DNA from: Anaeramoeba flamelloides
Lineage: Eukaryota; Metamonada; Anaeramoebidae
Assembly (NCBI GenBank): GCA_027625915.1
Contig: JANTQA010000023.1
Coordinates: 11,408,001-11,472,000, forward strand
Direction: 5' to 3'
DNA length: 64,000 nucleotides
Under the pieces are notes generated by a model, which was given only the letters and a program-made list of their open reading frames with translations, did not search any database and was not told where the DNA came from. Both the position numbers and the translations under genes were made by a program. Shown here piece after piece: positions 1 to 12,030 of the stretch (the stretch's first letter is position 1; every line of letters begins with the position of its first letter).

Positions 1-172
1 TTTAGAGTCATTTTGGGCTCTGAAAATTTATTATATATAAACTAAATTTCATAATAAATGTCCCATCTTACATTTAAATTGTGAATTGCTTTTGTATCGT
101 TTTGAAGTTTTTCCTCTCACAATGAAAAGTTTGTAAATAAATCATTTTTTCTCTTTTTTATTTTTTCAACAG

Positions 173-939
173 TGTTTTGTTAAAATGGAAAATGAAAATA
201 AAAAATTGGAAAGAAGTAACAGACGAATTAATGAAAAGTTTGGTTTCAAATATGAAAAAGAGATTAGATTTAGTTATTCAAATGGAAGGAGAACCAATAA
301 ATGGTTTTTTTTTACTTTTTTAAATTTTCAATTTTTTATGTAATGCTTCTTTCAAAATAAATGTCCCAATTTTTTTTAACAGTTTTTTTTATTTTTTTTT
401 TCTTTTATTTTTAGACAAAAAATAAATATCTTGTGAGTATATTAGTGAATATTAAAATCTAAATTTTTATATTATAATAGATAACTTGAATTATTAAAAA
501 TATTTTTATTTAAAATTTGAGTTTTAATGGACCAATTTTTATGAAAGATAGTTTATATAAGAAAAACTTGTTGAATATTGAAGTATTTTTTTTTTTTTTT
601 CAATATGAGATTTCTTATTTATCCTTATATTCAACTTTTTAAAAATCTTTATCAACACCAAAATTTGCTATTAAAAAAATCATGAAAGCTTTGGAAAGAA
701 TATACTTTTCTTTTTTTGAATTAAAATTAAATTTTTCGTTTCTTGATAATAAATCCTCAGATTTGGCATATAAAACATAAAATTTTTTCTTTCTAGGTCT
801 AATCACTTACCTTGGATTATCTTCATGCTCGAGGAACACCTTTCAACTTCAAACTGATCCTTCAAAATTAACACCCTTCGATTGGCAAATTTTAAAGAAA
901 GTAAATCAAAATATTTCCCTACGACCCAAAAAACACTAA
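173..939 (+). CDS. 3' end of an unidentified gene, last two exons (173-303, 797-939)
   Basis: I do not recognise the family. The first visible exon follows a TTTTTTCAACAG acceptor and reads an amphipathic stretch with VTDELMKSLVSNMKKRLDL and MEGEPING. It ends in phase 1 at a GTTTTTTT donor. The last exon follows TTTCTAG and reads LITYLGLSSCSRNTF, then FDWQILKKVNQNIS, ending at TAA (937-939). The two exons join in frame through a split Gly codon. The intron is 493 nt. Earlier exons lie left of the window. The first exon and part of this intron recur inverted at 21.7-22.2 kb, where the same frame is also open; that agreement supports coding. Function unknown. Confidence 0.5.
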
Positions 940-1849
940 AAATGGAAAACTGAACAAATATATTCGATTAAAAAAATTAAAAAAACTAAATGAAAAAATA
1001 ATAATAAATAAAGATTCAATTTAACTTTTTCTTGAAAACATTTTTTGCCAAAATTTTTGAATTCAAAATTGAAATTATATATATTTTTATATACACTATC
1101 TTGTTTTAACTCATTTACAAAAAAAATTTTTAAATTATGGGATTTTATTATCGCAATAGGGACTAATTTGGTCTTCAAATGTTTTTTTTTATTGTTGAAT
1201 AATAAAATTCAAAAAAAAGTTGTACTAAAAGGATAAAATCTCTGGAAAACCATTCTAATTTAATATATTATCTTATTCTTTGATTTCAAAATTTTCTCAA
1301 CCCCAATTTTTCAAAAAAAAAAAAAAATAAAAAAGTTCACAGTAATTTCAAAAAATATTTTCTATATTCAAAAGTTGCGTTTGTGCTTATTCTAAAAAAA
1401 ATTATCATAGTGGTTAATTGTTTTTTAGTTATAAAGCAAGATTTCAAAAAAAAGTAATCATAAAAAAATTGTACTTTTTTATATTAAGCGTTTATAAATA
1501 TGGTATCTTATTAAAATTCTGTTTAATCAAAAAAGTTTAAAAGGATTCTTAATTTTTAAAAAGGCTATTAATAGAACAGTTTAAAAAATTTAAATAATCA
1601 AAAAAATTAATTAACAAAAAAAAGTCCATCCAATCTAGATTGTTGAAATTCAATTAACAAAAAAAAAGTTTGAAAGGATTATCAATGACAAAAATTATAA
1701 ATGACAAAAAAATTTAAAATGATTCTCAATTTATAGAAATTCAAATTCAAAAAAAAAAAATCTTTTCCAATTTTTTATTTCCAGAGTGTTTATATTTCTA
1801 CAATTTAAAAAAAAAAATTTCTTTCTGTGAACACCCATTTTGATTTATT

Positions 1850-2560
1850 TCAATATAATTTATGGTTATATTGACTACCTCTATATTTGGTAGAGTAAGG
1901 ATTTATTTGTATTATTGTGTTAAAAAAAAACTCATTTGTAAAAGATACAAAATGAAAAAAAAAAAATCTTCGCGATCTCAAAAAGCGTCAAAGAGCAACA
2001 CTTCAAAATCAGCACAGTTGTTTTCAAAATTCTAAATTCACATCTATTCTAATTGAAAATTGAGTGTCACTATTTGTTGCTTTTTTCTTGAAATATGCTC
2101 TTTTTCATTGTTTATTTTTGGAGATCGAATAGTACATCATAGTTTTGTTGGTTTTTGATTGGTATTAGTTCTCATAAAAAATTTAAAATTTTTTTTACCA
2201 TTTCTAAATATAATTTTTTACTTTAATAACTAAACATTAGTGAATACCGTTCCTACGTAGTGGTGTTTGTATATTGCGTATTTTACCTTTACTTCTCATA
2301 AGGATTTTCCAGTCTTCAAAAATTGGAGAAAAAATTACTTAGTTCAAAGTTATAGAGATTACAAACAAAAAAAAATTACCCATAAAGAATTTTGAGGGGG
2401 ATTTTTGATAATAAATGGCTTGAAGGGATTTGTAAAAATAAATTTTACAACATTTCAAACTTTTAAAACTAACATTAAAAAATATTCCAAGGACTTTTGG
2501 AATTTTTTTGTGTTTATAAATTTGAAATGGAAATATTAAAGTCAACTTTTGTAGTTATCT
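1850..2560. repeat. Dispersed repeat R1, copy 1
   Basis: The left half matches about 31680-32290 (shared features: poly-A, GATCTCxxAAAxxGCxxAAGAGC, the GTTGTTTTC block, GTACATCATAG, TTTTTGATTGG). The right half matches about 14225-14545 (ACTTTTACTTCxCAxAAGG, then TTTGTGTTTATAxATTTGAAATGG). Copies are strongly diverged and no coding was seen. Edges are approximate. Confidence 0.5.
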
Positions 2561-2718
2561 ACGATACTCGAAAATGTGAATAAATTATTTTTTATTTGAG
2601 AAAAAATTGAATCACAGAAAATTTACTAAATAAAAAGGAGAAGAAAAATATTCAAATAATAAAGTAAAAAAAATGTTATATCATTTACATGACCAAATTA
2701 AAAATTATCAATTGTTGT

Positions 2719-2793
2719 TAGGTTTTCCAGGATTTTAAAGAATTGATAAAAATCCTTGATTTTACTAAATTATTTCGAATTCTGGAAAACCTA
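2719..2793. mobile_element. Tiny TA-bounded inverted-repeat element
   Basis: Arms TTAGGTTTTCCAG and CTGGAAAACCTAG enclose about 50 nt; 75 nt overall. Looks like a very short miniature inverted-repeat element or a foldback remnant. Confidence 0.4.
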
Positions 2794-3390
2794 GATACGT
2801 CTCCTGAAACAGGGGGGGGGGCATAGAAAGATTATTGGCTATAAATAAGATTCCACAAACTGTGGTTAATGAATTGTTATTCGACAACTCCGAAAAGTGT
2901 AGAACCATGTACCTGACTTTGTATATTTTTTAACTATTTTAGGAATTTTTTATTTTCAATTTTTTATATTCATTTTTTCTTTATTACCTTAAGTTTTCTA
3001 ACCATAAGAGCGATGATGAATTTTTCTCTACAAGGACAATAAATTTCTTAATTTTGATTGACCAGATTAAAGATTTTTTGGGTATTTTTCCTAAGGATAA
3101 AATGTGAATAAATTATTGATATTATGAAAATTTTACTTTTTTTTTGTTAAAAAAAAATCCCATCTGAAAAATTTTATTGGGATTTTGTACCTCTCTTGTA
3201 AGTATTTCTTTCCATATATTCATCATTTTTGCCCAAATTTGTATACTCCAGATTTTCATTTTATTGTATTAACCCGATTTACCCTTTGAAATAGTTATTT
3301 ATAAAGAAAATTTTGGAACAAAATTAATTAAAAAAGTTTCACAAATATAAATTAGTAGAAATGCTCTCTTTGCCTCGGATTGTGGTACCA

Positions 3391-3423
<33 letters not shown>

Positions 3424-3637
3424 TTAAAATTTCCTAATTTTTTTTTACAATTAATAGTGTTCAGTTAATTTCATCATAATGATGAATAAAAACAAATCAA
3501 ATTAATTGGTTAATTTTCATTTTTAATTTACTTTCCAAATATACTGATCCCCCTTTCAGAATTTATTTTTGACTGTTTTTTTTTTTTTTTTTTGATTATA
3601 AACAGTGATAAAATAATGATTGAAAAAAGACCTCAAC

Positions 3638-4038
3638 CCATGTTTCGAAATAAAAAACACCACTTTTTTATTATAGTCACAAAACAACACTCAATACACT
3701 ACTCAGTGTTATACTTATGTTCATATCTATTTTGAAAGTAAACGTCTTGTTATTCTCAGTAAAATTTAAATTATACATGTAAATAGTTGAAAATTTTCCA
3801 TAATATTATCAATTTTTTTGAATTTTTTTGTTTTTTTCTTGATGAAAAATTTTATAGAAAATTAATTCTATTTTAGAGAAAAATCTTACAATTTGATCAT
3901 TCATTTGATGAATTTTATTTTTAAATAATGGAACTTTAAGAAACGGATATGTTATTATATTATTATTTATTATCAATTTCAGGAGCTAATTAATGTTAGG
4001 ATTTGAGAAAATAACAATTTTTGTATTTCGAAACATGG
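3638..4038. mobile_element. Inverted-repeat element, family E copy 1
   Basis: The ends are CCATGTTTCGAAATA and its inverse, TATTTCGAAACATGG, 400 nt apart. The interior matches the element at 16722-17130, including TTTTGAAAGTAAAC, AAAATTTAAATTA, and a similar GATGAxAAAATTTxxT block. Non-coding. Confidence 0.6.
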
Positions 4039-5541
4039 TTTTATACAAGCCTAACATCTTTTTTTTTTTTTTTTAATCCTAGAAAAATAAAAAAAAATTT
4101 CCAGTTAAAAATTGGGTTTAAAAAATTAGAAATCCAAATTTGTTCTAATTTGCTTTTTTTATTTTGAACTATCTATAATGTGTATTTTTTTCTAGTCGTT
4201 GTGGGTGAAATACAAGTTGGGGAAAAGAAATTATAATTTATTATTATTAAAGTACGGGTAAAGACTGAAAAGCAATTTTTATAGACGACAAGAAAAGTGA
4301 AACTAACTCGAAGAAAACAAAAAGTAATATAATATTTTTTGGAAAATAAATGGAACAAAATTTTAAATTTCGCTTTCTAAAAAAAGATTTTTGAATCATG
4401 TTACATCTCAAATTTTTAATTCCTAAAAATAAACTTAAATTATTAATTTTTCTTTTAGAATTGGGTACTTTGGCGATTTGGTAACATTCTGGGGCATATA
4501 ATTTTTTTGGAAAGTTGATTAAAAATTTTGATCTATTTATTATGTAATTAACATTAATATTTGGTACTGTCATTTTTAGAGAAAAACTTGAAGTTTCTCA
4601 TAAAAATCAAGATCAAAACAGAAAAAGCTCAGTTTCATAAAAATATAATTTCTCTTATTTCGATAAATATCTAAGAAATTGTTGATTTCTTGTAATTGAA
4701 TATAAGTATAAATTTTGCAAATTGAAATATTCTTTTTATATTCTGGTCTGAAATTAAGATTCTCTCACAACCTAAAGACAATTATTGAGTTTTTTAGGTT
4801 CGAACAATTTTTTCATCAAAATTTCAAAAAAGAAATAAATATACAGAAAGGTCTTATCACTTTTTTGTTCACATACTTAATACTGATAAAATGCAATTTA
4901 GGTTTTGAAATTTTTACTTGATTTTCCTTTTTGAAATTTTTATGCTCAACTTTGAAATAAAGTATTTTATGAAGTCAAGTGTTAAGAAACTCTGTAAAAT
5001 TCGTTGTTCTTCAAAACATTCTTTCTCTCTTGTGACAGGGAATGTTTGATAAGAAAGAGTTCCAAGATTTCTAAAAATGGGAATTGAACTATAAATTTTT
5101 TGAAATTAATTAGAATTTATCAGTATTAAAAATGTTTTGATGAACTTTAACGAAAGAATTTTATTGGTTTAATACAAAGTAAACTTTTAATTGAGTTGGT
5201 AACAGAACAATTGTTCGAGAAAAATTTTTTGATAGTTAGTTTACAAGATTAGAAAAATTGAAAGTGAATAAAAAAAGTTCAAAACTTATTTTTGAATTTA
5301 TCGGTGTTTGGCCAGAATCAGAAAGGCACTCTGAGAAATTATGCTGTTGGTAAGGCTTGGCGGTTTCGGTTCTAATCTTTTTCTTGTGATCTAATCACCT
5401 TACTAGAGAGTACTGTTTTGAGTACAAAATAATGGTGTTTGTAATTAAAATGCAACAAAATTTCTTCCAATTTTCTTTTTTTGGTCCTTTAAAAAAACCT
5501 TTCATTCCGAGTTACAAGATAATATAAGTATATCAGCACAA
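4039..5541. other. AT-rich intergenic stretch
   Basis: I see no gene, RNA gene or clear repeat pair here. Only short chance open frames on both strands, built of Phe, Lys, Asn and Ile codons. Confidence 0.5.
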
Positions 5542-5796
5542 ATGAAAAAAAGGTACCAAACCAATAAATGTGATACACAAGTCTTTTATCTGACCCGAAA
5601 TTTATCAGTACAAACCAAAAGTCAAAAAACAAGAGAAAATTTTTTTCCATTGAAAGAACAAAGGCTTTATTTGTGGAAAGGAACAACAAAAAAAGAATAC
5701 AATATTTTTGTTGTGAACTTCAGTTCTGTTTTAGACAATCCAAAGAGCACTCCCAAAGATTTCAAGTTAACAAATTCCAAGCACAATAAAATATGA
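5542..5796 (+). CDS. Small hypothetical ORF, 84 aa
   Basis: Begins at ATG and ends at TGA (5794-5796). It has a mixed composition unlike the low-complexity frames around it (for example LYLWKGTTKKEYNIFVVNF, then NPKSTPKDFKLTNSK). No domain recognised. The base composition here is richer in G+C than its flanks, which favours coding, but an 66-codon frame is also open on the other strand. It could be one exon of a larger gene or a gene fragment. It lies about 450 nt upstream of the NEDD8-like gene. Confidence 0.25.
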   Translation: MKKRYQTNKCDTQVFYLTRNLSVQTKSQKTRENFFPLKEQRLYLWKGTTKKEYNIFVVNFSSVLDNPKSTPKDFKLTNSKHNKI

Positions 5797-6240
5797 AATT
5801 ACAAATTCTCTCAATAGTGTAAAAAAATGTTTATGTTCTTCGTAGACAACTTAATTTTCTTAAAAAAAAGGTACACTCGAAATTATCAAATCAAATGGGG
5901 TTATTGAAGTGTTTCATCAAATAGTTTTGGAGAAAAATATCATTTGCAAAATGTTTTTTTTATAGAATATTTGATGCTATTTTCAGAAGCACTGTCTATG
6001 GTTCTCTTGTAAAATCTCTGATTGTGATTGACCTAAAAAAAATTGTTTCTAAATTAAAAATTCATTTTTTATTTTTCCTTTTTGTCAAAAAAAAAGTTTG
6101 TATTTTTGTTGTTTTTGTTTTACTTTTTTTTTTTCTTTTTTATTTACTTTTTTATTTACTTTTTTTATTCTTTGATTTTTTAAATCGATCCCTCTTTCTT
6201 TTTTCTCCTTTTGTATACTAATGAATAGAAACAATTTATA

Positions 6241-6647
6241 ATGAAAATTAAAGTCAAAACATTATCGGGAAGAGAATACACCCTCAATGTTGATTCCTCA
6301 GATACAGTAAATATTTTTTTTTTTTTTTTTTTTTTATTATATATAACCATTCTTCTTTTGTTTAAATGTTGTTCTTTGTTTAAAATTGAAAACGGTTGTT
6401 ATTCAAATTATCCTTTTCTTTTTCTTTTTTTTTTTTCTTTTTTGCTCTTTCTCTTTTGTTTATGTTAAATAAATTTTCCCAATAGATTAAAATGTTAAAA
6501 GAAAAAGCAGAAGAAGTAACTGGTATTCCAGTTATCCAACAAAGAATTGTCTTTTCTGGAAAACAACTTGCAGACAACTTATCAATTGAAGCCACTGAAA
6601 TCCAACCAAACTCTGTTGTACATTTAATTGTTGCCCTTCGTGGATAA
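6241..6647 (+). CDS. NEDD8: NEDD8/Rub1-like ubiquitin-family modifier, 75 aa, two exons
   Basis: A modifier of the ubiquitin fold; NEDD8 is joined to cullins and activates cullin-RING ligases. Exon 1 is 6241-6306, the intron 6307-6485 (GTAAAT...ATAG, phase 0, poly-T rich) and exon 2 is 6486-6647. The protein opens MKIKVKTLSGREYTLNV and continues IKMLKEKAEEVTGIP, VIQQRIVFSGKQLADN and VVHLIVALRG. Length and positions align with NEDD8 without gaps: Lys6, Lys48 (in SGKQL), His68, and Ala72, the NEDD8-type residue where ubiquitin has Arg. The open frame stops directly after LRG, so the protein has Gly75 but no Gly76, and no propeptide. Ubiquitin and NEDD8 need Gly76 for activation. The assignment as NEDD8 rather than another ubiquitin-like protein rests mainly on Ala72 and the N-terminal IKVKTLSG. 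Confidence 0.85.
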
Positions 6648-9600
6648 GCATTTAGTTCCAAACAATTTTTTTAAAAAAAAAAATCAAAAAAAAAAAAGAT
6701 TTACTCTTGATTGATTGATTATTTTTAAATTTTATACCAATCAACCCTACAATTTGGTTATGTTTAATCTAAGAATTTAATAATTTTGGTATACTCAAAA
6801 ATGCTACTTATTTTATCAAAATTTAATTGACAAACAGCACATCTTATTAATAAAAGAAAACCTCTTAATTATTTTTTAGATTTTTTATTGTTTGTACTAA
6901 TTTTTTTTTATTTATTTTAATATTGTCTATCTTTTTAATGAGAACTCTATAATCAAATTAAGATAATATTAGTATAGGTAATTTTAGGAGGGGGAAGTAA
7001 CTGTTGTGAAAAAAAAGTGAGAAATGGAAATAATTGATACATTAATTTTTGAAATTTTAAAAAATTTAATTTTTCACTTTAGAAAAATTATCAAAAATGC
7101 TTCAATTTTTAAAAAGTTAATAAAAATTCAAATAAAGATTAAAACCTTTTAAGAAACATAAGATCAAACATAAATTTTCAAAATTCCAATTTCATCAAGA
7201 TCCTTAAAGGAAGCTTATTTTAAAACTCAGTATTTTATTTTATAACAAAATCCTACCAAAATGAAGGCTTTTCACTGGATTTTATCTTTTTTCATTTGAA
7301 ACTTTACATTCAAAATAAGGGTTTAAAGTTTTAGTAATTTGGATATTATATCAATAAATTTGTGTATTAAATCCTTAACCTTGATATTTATTGGGTTTTG
7401 AAATTTAAATTATATAAAAATTTTGCTGATTAACTTTTTTTCTTTTGAGAAATGCTTTTCATTGAGGGGTTCTTAGTTCATCCAACAACTATAAATATTA
7501 TAATAAAGAAGAACTCAACAGATAATTAGAGAATGACAAATTATAATTCCATTCCTTTGAAACGTTTTGTCATAAAAAAGATATGTGATCCAATTTTTTC
7601 ATATTGTTTGTTCAAATATCAGTAATGAAATTTTTTAGAAAATTGATTTTTCAGGTTCTATTAAAATTTAAGGATTATTCATATTGGAAGATCAGTGGAT
7701 ACTTTTTTTAAGTGTAGAAACATAAATATTGGTTTAAAAGACAGTTGAGTCAAGGGATCTTGTTAAATTGGAAAATTTAGGTTTTTTTTTGATAATTTTC
7801 AGTTTAAAAAACCATTTTAGGTACATAATTACCATCTTTGTCATTTTTAACTGTATTTTATTCAAGGATTCTTCAAATGATAGAATCAATCCCCTTTCCT
7901 TTCTAATGTGTCAAACTTCGGTTCTTACTTGTTGAATTTTCAATTTTGCAATTAATTTTGTTAGATGAGATGTTTAACTTAATGATGTTTTTTGTTGATT
8001 GGTGTATTTTTGATCTTTTGAGGAAAGGTTTCCCTTTTAGAGTTCAATAAAAAATGAGTAGAATGGAAATGCCAGTTTTTCAATTTTATTTACTTGTATA
8101 TTTTTTTTAAAAAAAATTACAAAAGATAACGAAAAAAATTATTTGGTGCTTTTTTTATTAAATTTTTTTTCTTTTTCTTTGGTACCAATAAACCCATTCT
8201 CTTTTTCCTTTGTTTTTAGAATTTTGTTTTTTTGAGTTGGCTTGAATCTTTCCCCTATAATGTATCAATAGTTCGAAAACTACGAGATTAGATCGTTTAA
8301 AATTAGATGGTGGTTTGTGTTTCTTTGCACCAGTCATTTATTAACTTAAGTTTGAATGAACTATTTTTTATTTGCAAGGATATTCAAAACTTAAAAATAG
8401 CTTATTCAACTTTTGACTTCAAATTGTAAATTGGTGGTGCTTGTCTTGACTTACAATACAAAAGCTTTGGTGTTCCAAATAAAGGGATCTTTGGAATTTG
8501 AAAACGGAATTTTTAGCAATTAGTTTCTTTTTTTTTTCAACACAAAGAAAGTTGAAAACAAAATTTTTTCATCCCTTTTTGAAGTTAGTTCAAAAATTCG
8601 TCCCTAATTAATGAAATTAAAAAAAAAATTATTTGTTAATCGAAATTAAAAAAAAAATTATTTGCAAATCCAAAATAAAAAAAAAAAATAAAAAACTTTC
8701 TTAACCATTTTAATCTTTGGAATCCAAGTGTTGGGTGAAAATTTAAAACAATCAAGATCCTTTCCAAAAAGTAAGATTTTAAAATTTTCCAAACTTTAAA
8801 ATTCAAATTTTCACTTACAAACCCAAAATATAAAATATCATCAATGTTGGTGATATCACGATTATTTTGAATGACCAGATAGCTTATTTCAAGTGTGTGG
8901 ATCTACTTGAAAATAAAGGTGATATGACCAACAGTGATAATCAAAAAAAATCATTTTTAATTTTGCCTTTTTTTGTTCGAAAATTCATTCGAGTTTTTGG
9001 ATCAATAAATGTTTTTTTTTTATTTTTCGACGAAAATCAATAAAAATCCTAAAAATTGCAAATTCATGGCTTTCCTTGAATTAGGATTCTATTCAATCAT
9101 TTTTATTGATGAGAGTAGTTCATTCTAACCCCTACAGAGCATCAAATATGAATAGTCCTTAATATGAAAAATCAAAAATTCGAAAATTGATACTTTTTTA
9201 CAAGAATTTTAAAAATAATTGAAATTTTCTCAAGTTTTTACAAAATAAAACTGATTAAATATAAAGATCTATTCCTAAAATTCGTAATTTATATGTTATT
9301 TTTCTCTAGCAAAAATTTTTAAAAAAATATCAAAAAATGATACTATATTTTTCAGATCTACATCACTTGTTATATTTGATATGAATTATCTTAAAATATA
9401 CTTTTTACTTATTTTTGTAACTTTTTACACCAAAACAAAATCCAGTATGGGAGTTTTAAGACATTCTAATTTAACAACATTAATGAAAAAAAAATACAGA
9501 GAATAATCAAAGATAATAGTATAATTCTTAAAAGTTTTTGATCTTCATTTGAATTTCTATCAACTTTTTAAAATTCTAGTGGTTTTGATCAATTTCATCA

Positions 9601-11433
9601 ACTGTTAACAATTAATTTTTATTTTTAAAGAACAATTCCCTTTTTTATGTATTATCATTTTTATAAAAGTGTAATGTTGAATTATTATACCAAGTCATTA
9701 TTTGAAAAAGTTAATGCCACTAACTAAATTTATAATATTATTTGTTATCTTTAATATAAAGATTTTTATCTCAAAAATAATTTTTTCTATATTTTATTTA
9801 CAATTTAAATGTAATAACAATTTTTTTTTTTTTCAATCTAATTCTTTGTTTTTTAATATTGTAAATCCACTTGTAAAAATAATAGATTAATCTGGTAAAA
9901 TTTTAATTTTCAAAAAATGTAATTTTATGATAAAAAAATTATTAACGAAGAACTAAAATTTTATTCATTATTATCTTTTTTTAAAGATTCATTTTATTCA
10001 TTTTTATGTCTTTTTAAATTATGAGCAAATAAACAAGTTGAACAATTACCTCTCTATTTTTAGAGTCTTTTTTTACTGAATAATAAACCATTAAGAAGAA
10101 ACTTTTTCTTTGTTATCCGATACAGGGCCTTTTATAAATCTGTCATCACTAATGGTAATTTTGAGTGAATACGTACATTACCGATATACAAATTATTTTA
10201 TTCTTTTATTAAACAAAACAATAAACAAATGAATCAAAATTATCAAAATTGGTAATATGTCTAACAAATTCTGAAAGTAATAATTACTGAAAATCTCTTA
10301 TTTAAAATATTTTCCAATCAAAGGGTTTTAATTATAAATTGAGAATTACATATTTTTAAAGTGTTTGAATGAATATTAAATTAAAGAATTTAATATCGAA
10401 TTCTAAAATTCAAAGCTTTTTTTCACATTTTCTTTTTTTCTTTTTTCTATTTTTTTTTAAATTAATTCTTTTGTAAATTTTTTTTTTACAAAATCACAAG
10501 TCACTTGGAAAATATTTGTTATTTTAATGTTCTTGAAATACGAAAAATGATTTTAGAGAAGTTCTTATGAATTCTATTGGAATTTTTATAGATCCCCAAT
10601 AAGAGGATTAATTTGAAGATTGTTTTTCATAATGAGTGCTTAAGAATTTGAGTTTTTCAATTTTTAAGAAAATATATGGATTGTAAGATTTTTAACTATA
10701 TGTAAAACTCTTATTTTGTAATGTATATTATTCTACTTCTTTACTTATTTGTTTTTCAAAGGTCAATTATCAAAAATATTTTATATTTGGAAAAAAAATG
10801 TATTATTTTGGATTTTTTGGGAAACCTTTGACAAAACGAAAGTTGATTTATAATCAGTTTTTTGGTAACTTAAATTCCATATAAAAGTTTGTTACTCACT
10901 TAATATAATAAATTGAAAAAAAAAAAATATACATACTATTGTATTAAATGAAAAAATAATTCTTAAATCTTTTTCATAAGTCACTTTTAAATTTTCTAAA
11001 AATATAAAATAGTGATTTTTTAAAAATTGAAAATAATAAAACCAAAATCCTCAAAAAACATGAACAACTATATTTGAAATAGGCATTCTATACTTATTAT
11101 ACCAAATTTTCACTGAAAACAATGTCAACAGGAATATTATTTGCTTATAAATACATTCACTTTAAGGACATCACTTTGTCTCCTTTTTATTATTATTTAT
11201 TGATAATATCAAGTTCTTTTTTTTTTTTTCAACTTTTCTTTTTCTTTTTTATTTTACAAATTATGAATCTTCAAAAATCACTTATTCAGCCTTTATTTTA
11301 ACAATTATCAAGAAGGTTACATTAACAATATATTCTACTTAACAAAAATTAAATTATGTCTTTTAAAATCTTATATTCCTTACCAAAGAATTAAAATCTT
11401 GGATGTAAAATAATTGTTGAACAAATGAAATAA
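6648..11433. other. AT-rich intergenic stretch of 4.8 kb
   Basis: Apart from the foldback at 8837-8942 and a short tandem duplication near 8610-8665 (a GAAATTAAAAAAAAAATTAT unit twice), I see no gene. A possible first exon starts at ATG 10230 (MNQNYQN, followed by GTAATATG), but I could not join it to anything. Confidence 0.4.
8837..8942. mobile_element. Short foldback element, about 106 nt
   Basis: The left arm TGTTGGTGATATCAC and the right arm GTGATATGACCAACA are imperfect inverses, and the pairing continues inward (ATTATTTTGAA against TTGAAAATAAA). No coding. Confidence 0.4.
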
Positions 11434-11802
11434 GAAATTGGGAGATTATCAAAACTACAAATTGATCGAAACAATTATTCCAAAGACGATCAATTAATTA
11501 TTAATGAAATGCAATTACATTTACAGTATCATTTCAGTATTTTACAAGCTACACAAAAAAATATCACAAAAGAAGAAGAAGGCGATGATGAAAATGAAAA
11601 AAATAAAGATAAAAACAAGAACTCAAATGAATCGTCATCATCTCCTTCGTATTCCAAATTGAGTTCTTTATCTCATTTGTCGTTATCTCAAGGAAATAAA
11701 ACCGATAAAGAAACAAAAAATACAAAAGATGAAAATCAAAAAAAAATTAGATTTTTAAAAAAAACAAAAAAAGATCAGAAAAAAAGAAAAACAAATAATT
11801 AA
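11434..11802 (+). CDS. Probable terminal exon of an unidentified acidic/Ser-rich protein
   Basis: An open frame follows a possible AATAAG acceptor (exon from about 11435, incoming phase 1) and ends at TAA 11800-11802. It begins with an amphipathic helix-like stretch (GRLSKLQIDRNNYSKDDQL, then EMQLHLQYHFSILQATQKNI), continues with an acidic run (KEEEGDDENEKNKDK) and a Ser-rich run, and ends in basic residues. The helical part resembles the end of a syntaxin N-terminal helix bundle only loosely; no SNARE motif or membrane anchor follows, so I do not make that call. No upstream exon was identified. Confidence 0.35.
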   Translation, partial: EIGRLSKLQIDRNNYSKDDQLIINEMQLHLQYHFSILQATQKNITKEEEGDDENEKNKDKNKNSNESSSSPSYSKLSSLSHLSLSQGNKTDKETKNTKDENQKKIRFLKKTKKDQKKRKTNN

Positions 11803-12030
11803 AAAAGAAAAACAAAAGTCAAAAAAAAATAATAATTTAATTTAAAATATTTATTAATTTAATTTGTCGAAAAAAATTATTTTTTTGGTATTTTAGATTT
11901 TTTTCTACTTTATATTAATTTATCTTATTTGATTTTTGAGTTTGTATATTTTTTTTTAGAATTCCTTCTACTGGTATTATCTGAATAATAATCAGATTCC
12001 TTTTACTTTTTATTCTTTTTTTTTTTTAAT

